From Opitutaceae bacterium (GTDB taxonomy: Bacteria; Verrucomicrobiota; Verrucomicrobiia; Opitutales; Opitutaceae): DNA of 6,506 nucleotides. Each line of letters begins with the position of its first letter. Within the stretch, counting starts at the first letter, position 1. This document shows positions 1-5,265 of this stretch, one piece after another. The translations under genes were made by a program, and so were the position numbers. Where the stretch lies: contig JAHFTG010000124.1 in the NCBI GenBank assembly GCA_023269455.1, positions 1 to 6,506 of the forward strand, in the 5' to 3' direction. The notes under the pieces were generated by a model. It was not told the origin of the DNA and searched no databases. It worked only from the letters and a program-made list of their open reading frames with translations.

Positions 1-2937
1 GGGGCAGGGATCGTTGCGACCGACTTTCGGCGTGTCGCGGCGGATGGTGACTTTGGGGAGTTCGATTTCCGGGGCGGGCGCGGGGCCGCCGCTGGTCGTG
101 ATCGTGGTGGTGATCTCGGGGCGGGGCGGAGCGGCGGGCGCAGGATTGGCCGGGCCTTCTGTCTTCACAGTGCGGGAAAGCAGATCGAGCATGTTTTGGA
201 ACGCATCGATGTTGGACGCGCTGCGGAACAGGCCGGTGCAGATTTGCAGGCGGATGCTGCCCATCATCTCGTCGAAATACTTGTAGGCTTCGCCTTTGTA
301 GGCGACGAGCGGATCGGTCTGGCCGTAGCTGCGCAACTGGATGCCGCGGCGGAGCTCTTCCATCTCGGTGAGATGCTCCTGCCAGTGGTGATCGATGGCG
401 TTGATGACGACGTAGCGTTCGAGCGAACCGAGCGCCTCGGGCAGTTCGACCGATTCTTTTATCGAGTAGGCTTTTTTGACGCGTTCGAGGACGAGCTTCG
501 CCAGGGCGACGGGGTCGGTGCCGGAGAGTTCTTCGGCCTTCAGGCCGATGGGGAAGGTGGCGTTGGCCCAGCCGGTGAAGCCTTCAAGGGCGGTCTGGTG
601 CGCGCCGGTTTTTTCGCCGAGGCCGCTGTTTTCAAGACGCGTGGTGAGCTCTTCCTCGATCTGCTCGAAGATGATGTCGCGCGGGCGGTCGGCGTGGATG
701 GCGGCGTTGCGGATGCCATAGACGACCTCGCGCTGCTGGTTGAGCACGTCGTCGTATTGGAGGAGGCGTTTGCGCTGGGCGAAGTTCTGCTGCTCGACTT
801 TTTTCTGGGCGCTTTCGATGGAGCGGTTGAGCCACGGGTGCTCCAGCTCCTCGCCGTCTTTCATGGAGCCTTCCATCATGCGGGAGGCGAGGTTGCCCTG
901 GAGGAAGAGACGCATGAGGTCGTCTTCCAGCGAGAGGAAGAACTTGGTCATGCCGGGGTCGCCCTGGCGCGAGCAACGTCCGCGCAACTGGCGGTCAACG
1001 CGGCGGGATTCGTGACGCTCGGTGCCGACGACGTAGAGGCCGCCGAGTTCGCGGACGCCTTCGCCGAGTTTGATGTCGGTGCCGCGGCCGGCCATGTTGG
1101 TGGCGATGGTGACGGCGCCGCGCTGGCCGGCGCGGGTGACGATGTCGGCCTCCTGTTCGTGATACTTGGCGTTGAGCACGGTGTGGACGACGCCGGCGCG
1201 CTTGAGCATGCGCGAGAGAACCTCGGAGGATTCGACGCTGACAGTGCCGACGAGGACGGGCTGGCCGCGCTTGTGGGCGGTTTCGATCTCGCGGACGACG
1301 GCGGCGAATTTGTCGCGGCGGGTTTTGAAGATGGAGTCGTTGCGATCGACGCGGATGCAGGGCTTGTTGGTCGGGATGACCTGCACCGAGAGGCGGTAGA
1401 TGTCGTTGAACTCGGTGGCTTCCGTCTCGGCCGTGCCGGTCATGCCGGCCAGCTTCTCATACATGCGGAAGTAGTTTTGAATCGTGACGGTGGCGTAGGT
1501 GCGCGTCTCGCGTTCGATGGTGACGCCTTCCTTGGCCTCGACGGCCTGGTGGAGTCCGTCGGACCAGCGGCGGCCGGGCATGACGCGGCCGGTGTTTTCA
1601 TCGACGATCATGACCTTGCCGTCGGCGACGACGTATTCGACGTCGCGCTCGTAGAGGGAATAGGCGCGGAGGAGCTGGGAGATGGCGTGGATGCCTTCGG
1701 AAACCTCGCCGTAGTTTTGCTGGGCCTTGAGCTTGATCTCTTCGCGCTGTTCGGGGGTGAGATCGGTGCGGCGGTCAAGCTCGCTGAACTCGGTGGCGAG
1801 GTCGGGGAGAACGAAGGCGTCGGGGTTGTCGGGGCGGAGTTTGGTGCGGCCGATTTCGGTGAGGTCGGCCTGGTGCTGGCGTTCGTCGATGACGTAGAAG
1901 AGGGATTCCTTGAGGCGGTAGAATTCTTCTTTTTGGAAGTCGGAGTTGAGCTCGGTTTCGGTCTTGTCGAGGAGCTTGCGCAGGTCGGGCGTCTCCATGA
2001 GACGGAGGAGCTGTTTGTTCTTCGGGTGGCCCATTTTGACCTGCAGCATGATGCGCGCGGCGGTGGCGCGGTCATCGGGGGTGGCGTTGGGTTTTTCGAG
2101 GAGTTCCTTGGCTTCGCTCACGAGCTTGTTGCAGAGGCGGAGCTGGTCGCTTACGAGCTGGTCGATGCCGGGCTTGAGCTTGGTGAACGGCTGTTCGCGT
2201 TCGATGGGCGCGGGGCCGGAAATGATGAGCGGAGTGCGGGCTTCGTCGATGAGGATGGAGTCGATTTCATCCACGATGCAGAACCAGTAATCGCGCTGGA
2301 CCTGGTCGTCCTTGCGGGTGGCCATGCCGTTGTCGCGGAGGTAATCGAAGCCGAATTCGGAGGCGGTGCCGTAGGTGATGTCGCAGCCATACATCTCGCG
2401 GCGGAGATCGGACGGCATCTGCTGCTGGATGCAGCCGACGGTGAGGCCGAGGAACTTGTAGAGATGGCCCATCCACTCGGAGTCGCGGCGGGCGAGGTAG
2501 TCGTTGACGGTGACGAGCTGGGTGTTCCGGCCGGTGAGGGCGTTGAGATAAAGAGGGAGCGTGGAGACGAGGGTTTTGCCTTCGCCGGTGGCCATTTCGG
2601 CGATCTTGCCGGAGTGGATGGCGTAGCCGCCGATGAGCTGGACGTCGAAGTGGACCATGTTCCATTCGAGTTCGTGGCCGCAGACGAGGGCGCGGGTGCC
2701 GACGAGGCGGCGGGCGGCGTTTTTGACGGTGGCGAAGGCCTCGGGCAGAATCTGGTCGAGGGTCTCGCCGGCTTTCAGGCGGGCGCGGAATTCCTCGGTC
2801 TTGGCGCGGAGCTGGTCGTCGCTGAGCGACTGGTAGGATTTTTCGTGCTCGTTGATGCGCGTGACGATGGGCCGGGCCTTTTCGAGGAACTTACGATAAT
2901 GGCGGCCGGCAAAGCCTTTGAAGAGAAAGGAAAGCAT
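1..2937 (-). CDS. secA: Preprotein translocase ATPase SecA (C-terminal end cut by window edge)
   Basis: SecA is the cytoplasmic motor that binds preproteins and the SecYEG channel and uses ATP to push unfolded proteins across the inner membrane. The frame is open for 979 codons from ATG 2937-2935 to the left edge. Seen in order: N-terminus MLSFLFKGFAG; Walker A MATGEGKT at about 115-122; Walker B VDEID at 222-226; an enlarged preprotein-crosslinking region after GP241-242; EKLAGMTGTAETEATEF; MAGRGTDI at 615; motif VI QLRGRCSRQGDPG from 650; helical-scaffold/wing segment around HHW850-852; a Pro/Ala-rich linker; and VGRNDPCP at 972-979, the beginning of the zinc-binding tail, whose remaining ligands lie outside the window. 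The start is fixed by homology to the family N-terminus; no Shine-Dalgarno sequence precedes it. The product should be about 1000 residues, longer than E. coli SecA (901), mainly because of the insertion near residues 256-335. Identity is certain. Confidence 0.98.
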   Translation of the reverse strand, partial: MLSFLFKGFAGRHYRKFLEKARPIVTRINEHEKSYQSLSDDQLRAKTEEFRARLKAGETLDQILPEAFATVKNAARRLVGTRALVCGHELEWNMVHFDVQLIGGYAIHSGKIAEMATGEGKTLVSTLPLYLNALTGRNTQLVTVNDYLARRDSEWMGHLYKFLGLTVGCIQQQMPSDLRREMYGCDITYGTASEFGFDYLRDNGMATRKDDQVQRDYWFCIVDEIDSILIDEARTPLIISGPAPIEREQPFTKLKPGIDQLVSDQLRLCNKLVSEAKELLEKPNATPDDRATAARIMLQVKMGHPKNKQLLRLMETPDLRKLLDKTETELNSDFQKEEFYRLKESLFYVIDERQHQADLTEIGRTKLRPDNPDAFVLPDLATEFSELDRRTDLTPEQREEIKLKAQQNYGEVSEGIHAISQLLRAYSLYERDVEYVVADGKVMIVDENTGRVMPGRRWSDGLHQAVEAKEGVTIERETRTYATVTIQNYFRMYEKLAGMTGTAETEATEFNDIYRLSVQVIPTNKPCIRVDRNDSIFKTRRDKFAAVVREIETAHKRGQPVLVGTVSVESSEVLSRMLKRAGVVHTVLNAKYHEQEADIVTRAGQRGAVTIATNMAGRGTDIKLGEGVRELGGLYVVGTERHESRRVDRQLRGRCSRQGDPGMTKFFLSLEDDLMRLFLQGNLASRMMEGSMKDGEELEHPWLNRSIESAQKKVEQQNFAQRKRLLQYDDVLNQQREVVYGIRNAAIHADRPRDIIFEQIEEELTTRLENSGLGEKTGAHQTALEGFTGWANATFPIGLKAEELSGTDPVALAKLVLERVKKAYSIKESVELPEALGSLERYVVINAIDHHWQEHLTEMEELRRGIQLRSYGQTDPLVAYKGEAYKYFDEMMGSIRLQICTGLFRSASNIDAFQNMLDLLSRTVKTEGPANPAPAAPPRPEITTTITTSGGPAPAPEIELPKVTIRRDTPKVGRNDPCP

Positions 2938-3012
2938 GAAGAGGTAAAAGCGTAGGAGGCGATGGGTGCTTGGCAAATGACAAATGCCCTGAACGCCAAC
3001 GTGGTTTCCCCT

Positions 3013-3056
3013 CCGAAACGCGCGCGGGTTAACAGTTCCGGCCGAACGCGCGAGGG
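3013..3056. repeat. Imperfect direct repeat pair upstream of secA
   Basis: CCGAAACGCGCGCGGG (3013-3028) and CCGAACGCGCGAGGG (3042-3056) match except for one gap and one substitution, and start 29 bases apart. They lie about 75-120 bases upstream of the secA start codon. The spacing is near three helical turns, which would suit a protein binding one face of the DNA, but the CG-rich content makes chance similarity quite possible. Confidence 0.3.
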
Positions 3057-3161
3057 CATGCGATTTCCGAGGAAAGCCGGACGGCGGCGCGGGGAAAACA
3101 GACACGGGTGACGCATCGTTTTGCGGTCCTGATTGGGGCTTTATAAAGGGAGGTTAACTTT

Positions 3162-3200
3162 ATGGATGGAACTCATTTTACAATTAACGGGCGTTTATAG
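3162..3200 (+). CDS. Possible 12-residue leader peptide (speculative)
   Basis: An ATG at 3162 is preceded by GGGAGG (3148-3153) at an 8-base spacing, the best Shine-Dalgarno match I noticed in the window. The ORF reads MDGTHFTINGRL and stops at TAG 3198-3200. It lies inside the AT-rich core, 164 bases upstream of the plus-strand hypothetical gene. It contains no run of one amino acid, as an amino-acid attenuator would, and no arrest motif I know. TATAAA at 3142-3147 is too close to the GGGAGG to be its -10 site, because transcription would start after the ribosome site. It may be a translated leader, the start of an unannotated small gene, or chance. Confidence 0.2.
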   Translation: MDGTHFTINGRL

Positions 3201-3364
3201 GCAGGTGTTTGTGGTGATTTACCATTTTATTTACATCTTAACTCACGCGCTGTTGTGGGGTTGTGGATATGGCCAGTAATAGGCGCACACGGGGATGGCC
3301 AATGGCGGGGGATTTTCCACCATCGGGTCCATACCCCCTGTTAGTTGGAAGTTAGAACCCCATC

Positions 3365-3784
3365 ATGAATAATCCCACGTTTGCGGAAATTTTTTGTGCG
3401 CAGCATGGCATTCCGCCGGAGCAGTTTGCTTGCACGGTTTTTGAGCGGACGCTTTATCGGCGGGCGTTGCCATTTGTCTGGCTGGTGCGGTTTTTGAAAC
3501 CGAATCACTTCGCGGCGGATTTCGATCTGATCTACGGCGTGGAGCACTTGCGGCGGCTGCGTGATTTCATTCCCGAGGCGGAGCGGTTTAACGAGCATCC
3601 TGGCAATCGCGGATGGCTGCGCCGACGGGCTTCCCTGCGGATTTCCACGAACCGTCTCAAGCAACTCATCCGGGCGACACTCCCGGCATTGACCACGCAG
3701 AAAGACGCGGGCGCGGGCACGGCGGTGCCGTTTGAAATTTCGGCTACGTCGAGGTCGGAGCGGATGGCTCTCGGCAAAGTGTAA
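3365..3784 (+). CDS. Hypothetical protein, 139 residues, function unknown
   Basis: I do not recognise this protein. It starts MNNPTFAEIFCAQHGIPP and has a basic, aromatic-rich body: ERTLYRRALPFVWLVRFL at 27-44, the acidic/aromatic stretch NHFAADFDLIYGVEHLRRLRD at 47-67, and NRGWLRRRASLRIS at 81-94. The last 30 or so residues look disordered. There is no signal peptide, and the ALPFVWLVRFL segment is too short and interrupted by Arg to be a convincing membrane span. The start is chosen because an in-frame TAG lies at 3353-3355; upstream GGAAG (3347-3351) sits 13 bases away, too far to be a strong ribosome site. The gene is transcribed away from secA and converges on the C39 gene with 11 bases between stop codons and no obvious terminator. 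Its ordered amphipathic composition suggests a real cytoplasmic protein, perhaps confined to this bacterial lineage. Confidence 0.72.
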   Translation: MNNPTFAEIFCAQHGIPPEQFACTVFERTLYRRALPFVWLVRFLKPNHFAADFDLIYGVEHLRRLRDFIPEAERFNEHPGNRGWLRRRASLRISTNRLKQLIRATLPALTTQKDAGAGTAVPFEISATSRSERMALGKV

Positions 3785-3795
3785 CGTGCCTGAGA

Positions 3796-4632
3796 CTACC
3801 AGGAGATCACCCAGAACTCGTCTTGGGAAATTTTCTGGGCGGCGGCGAGAGGCACCCAGCGCTCTGCGAAACGCGGACCCCAGGAATCGGTGAAGGCGAT
3901 TTCGTTGGTGGCGCGGTTGTAGCCGATGATGAGGCAGGCGTGGCCGCAACTGCTGTCGGGGAAGAGCGTGGAGGTATCGGCGGCGGCGACGGTTTTTTTC
4001 CAGAGGGGCCAGTCGGTGGTTTTTTCGCGGGCTTCGGTGAGGGAATTCGAGAGGGTGTTGAAGGGCTCCGTCGAATACAGGCCCCACACGATGGGGCGAC
4101 CTTCGTCGAGGTAGCGGGCGACGCCGTTGATGGAAAATTTGAAGGTGGCTTTGTCGAGGTGTCGTCCTTGGCGGCGCACATAGCGATCAAGGCCGGCGGC
4201 CATGCCCTCGAAGCTGGAGCCGCCGCCGAAATCGGTGCCACCGGCGGCGGCGAGTTCATACATGTCGGCGGGGATGCCGACGTAGCGGAGAACGCGCTCG
4301 AAGGTGGCGGGGACGCAGTAGCCTTTGGGGCCTTGGTTCACCATGGGAATCTGGTCGAGGATGATGTCGCCGTCGGGGCGTTTGGTGATGCGGGCCTTCA
4401 GCATGGCGCGCACCTGATCGTCGCCGAGCAGGCGGGCGCCGGTGCGGTTGGTCGGGACGACTTTGAGCGAGACCATCTGCTCGGCGTCGTGGCTTACGAG
4501 GATGGTCTGGGCGCCGCACTCCCAGCGCAGGGAGCGGCGGCGAGGTTCGAGGCCGCCGACGGACATCTCGTTTTTGGGGGCGCCGAGTTGGGCCGTGAGG
4601 GCGGCGGAGAGCGTTTCGAAGTCGTTTTTCAA
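3796..4632 (-). CDS. C39-like cysteine peptidase domain (C-terminal part after the frame break)
   Basis: Read from TTG 4632 this part has 278 residues. QIPMVNQGPKGYCVPATFER (94-113) gives the oxyanion-hole Gln100 and nucleophile Cys106 with the papain-like Q-x5-C spacing. CGHACLIIGYN (229-239) supplies His231, and TDSWG (248-252) supplies Asp249 in place of the usual Asn/Asp. These are the hallmarks of the bacterial C39-like (Peptidase_C39_2) papain fold, so all catalytic residues are present. Residues 1-90 hold a helix and a beta-rich segment (RRSLRWECGAQTILVSH) that is probably the second half of the middle domain begun upstream. TTG 4632 is a formal start only: homology suggests that translation enters from the upstream frame near 4665. 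In the joined 472-residue protein the catalytic residues are Gln294, Cys300, His425 and Asp443. No transporter or bacteriocin gene is adjacent, so a leader-peptide processing role is not indicated; the substrate is unknown. Confidence 0.83.
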   Translation of the reverse strand: MKNDFETLSAALTAQLGAPKNEMSVGGLEPRRRSLRWECGAQTILVSHDAEQMVSLKVVPTNRTGARLLGDDQVRAMLKARITKRPDGDIILDQIPMVNQGPKGYCVPATFERVLRYVGIPADMYELAAAGGTDFGGGSSFEGMAAGLDRYVRRQGRHLDKATFKFSINGVARYLDEGRPIVWGLYSTEPFNTLSNSLTEAREKTTDWPLWKKTVAAADTSTLFPDSSCGHACLIIGYNRATNEIAFTDSWGPRFAERWVPLAAAQKISQDEFWVISW

Positions 4633-4649
4633 GGCCTGGTCGAAGGCTT

Positions 4650-5213
4650 TTAAATCGGCCTTCTGGGGGCGGAGAGAAGGGAATCGCGGTCGCGGAAAGC
4701 GGGATAATCACCGCGATTGGCAAACATGACAGTGAGGGCGGTGATGCGTCCATCGACGGCTTGCAGGGAAATCATGTAGGCACGCGTGCCGAGGACGGAG
4801 CAGGTGTCGCTCGGATAAGCCCGGTAGCCTTCGAAGTGGGGCGTCTTGCCTTCGCGCGGGAGGTGGAGGCGGGTGGCGACGTCGGCGGGGGTATCGTCCC
4901 AGAGATCATCATCGGCCAGCAGGTCGAGACCGAGGAGGGTGTTGAATTCCTCATGCGAGAGTTTCCCCGGCGTCGATGGGGCGGCGGAAGTTTGCTGGCG
5001 GGCGAGGTAATCGCGATCGGCCGGGGAAAGTCCCGTCAGCGGGAGATCGAAGACGAGCCCATCGGTGCGGCGAATGGTGACGGTCGGGCCGGATGCTTTT
5101 ACGAACTCGGCCTCGATGGTGCGGCCTTGGGTATCGGTCCACGTGCGGGCGTGGGCGGGCAACGAAACGGACGCGATCAACAGAACGCCAAGAAAGCGGG
5201 CGAAAAAAGACAT
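4650..5213 (-). CDS. SHD1-domain N-terminal part (187 residues before the frame break)
   Basis: The product starts MSFFARFLGVLLIASVSLPAHA, a short Sec signal peptide with a likely AHA-R cleavage after residue 22. Residues 23-73 (RTWTDTQGRTIEAEFVKA through LTGLSPADRDYLARQ) match the SHD1 (SLA1 homology 1) pattern seen in many exported Verrucomicrobiota and Planctomycetota proteins: a small beta fold opening with W-T-x-x-x-G-R and ending L-S-x-x-D-x-x-Y-L. A Ser/Ala/Pro linker and a middle region with LWDDTPADVATRL (104-116) and ISLQAVDGRITALTVMF (148-164) follow. Only the last four residues before TAA are out of frame with the downstream half. The frame is open back to 5375, but a start there would overlap ppk1 and bury the signal peptide, so ATG 5213 is preferred. 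It follows ppk1 by 52 bases. No Shine-Dalgarno sequence is visible. The ligand of SHD1 in bacteria is not known to me. Confidence 0.8.
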   Translation of the reverse strand: MSFFARFLGVLLIASVSLPAHARTWTDTQGRTIEAEFVKASGPTVTIRRTDGLVFDLPLTGLSPADRDYLARQQTSAAPSTPGKLSHEEFNTLLGLDLLADDDLWDDTPADVATRLHLPREGKTPHFEGYRAYPSDTCSVLGTRAYMISLQAVDGRITALTVMFANRGDYPAFRDRDSLLSAPRRPI

Positions 5214-5243
5214 GGGGTTAACGTGCGCGGACGATGGAGGGCG

Positions 5244-5257
5244 GCACGCGCGCGTGC
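5244..5257. repeat. 14-base perfect palindrome between ppk1 and the SHD1-C39 gene
   Basis: GCACGCGCGCGTGC is identical to its reverse complement. It lies in the 52-base gap between the ppk1 stop codon and the start codon of the SHD1-C39 gene. It has no spacer and no following T run, so it is not a standard rho-independent terminator. It could be a dimeric regulator site, a methylation-rich CpG motif, or chance in GC-rich DNA. Confidence 0.45.
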
Positions 5258-5265
5258 AAACCCGC

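Larger units (their letters stand above)
2938..3364. promoter_or_regulatory. Divergent intergenic region between secA and the plus-strand hypothetical gene
   Basis: These 427 bases separate the start of secA (minus) from the start of the 139-residue gene (plus), so promoters for both should lie here. The half next to secA (2938-3120) is GC-rich and holds an imperfect direct repeat. The middle (3141-3240) is 33% GC. The part next to the plus-strand gene is again richer in GC and carries two copies of ATGGCCA (3269-3275 and 3295-3301). Candidate minus-strand -10 hexamers are TAAAAT (3180-3175) and TATAAA (3199-3194), each five of six to consensus, but neither has a good -35 at 16-18 bases, so I assign no promoter exactly. 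No tRNA, riboswitch or rho-independent terminator was recognised. Confidence 0.6.
3796..5213 (-). pseudogene. Secreted SHD1 + C39-like cysteine peptidase gene, split by a frame change
   Basis: Two adjacent minus-strand ORFs appear to be one gene. The upstream frame runs through DRDSLLSAP (residues 175-183), then after GCC CCC reads AGA AGG CCG ATT TAA and stops at 4652-4650. The downstream frame is open from just inside a TGA at 4710-4708 and, joined at the C run 4669-4665, continues smoothly as SLLSAPQKADLKAFDQAL into a helical stretch. One extra C, or a -1 slip on CCC, restores a 472-residue secreted protein: signal peptide, SHD1 domain, middle region, C39-like peptidase. The downstream part has only a TTG start and no signal peptide, so it is unlikely to be an independent extracellular enzyme. 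A homopolymer sequencing error, a true inactivating mutation and programmed frameshifting all fit; I think sequencing error or mutation most likely. Confidence 0.75.

Noticed and set aside
196..2955. A 919-codon plus-strand ORF antisense to secA
   Set aside because: Its composition (Ala, Gly, Val, Glu, Asp, Phe-rich with no motif) is what the reverse strand of a GC3-biased gene gives, and the opposite strand carries a full set of SecA motifs.
2775..3116. A minus-strand ORF starting upstream of secA and overlapping it, considered as a SecM-like upstream regulator
   Set aside because: It has no clear signal peptide or known arrest motif, it overlaps secA by 163 bases in another frame rather than ending before it, and its composition resembles out-of-frame GC-rich sequence.
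3782..3798. Bidirectional terminator between the convergent stop codons
   Set aside because: The gap is 11 bases and I see no stem-loop with a T run there or just inside either gene end.
3341..4087. A 248-codon minus-strand ORF across the convergent gene pair
   Set aside because: It is Arg/His/Pro-rich without motifs and overlaps both the plus-strand hypothetical gene and the end of the peptidase.
3823..4653. A 276-codon plus-strand ORF antisense to the peptidase
   Set aside because: It is a Gly/Ala/Glu/Val-rich mirror of the minus-strand peptidase frame, whose catalytic motifs are clear.
5244..5257. Rho-independent terminator of ppk1
   Set aside because: The palindrome has no loop and is not followed by a T tract on the minus strand.
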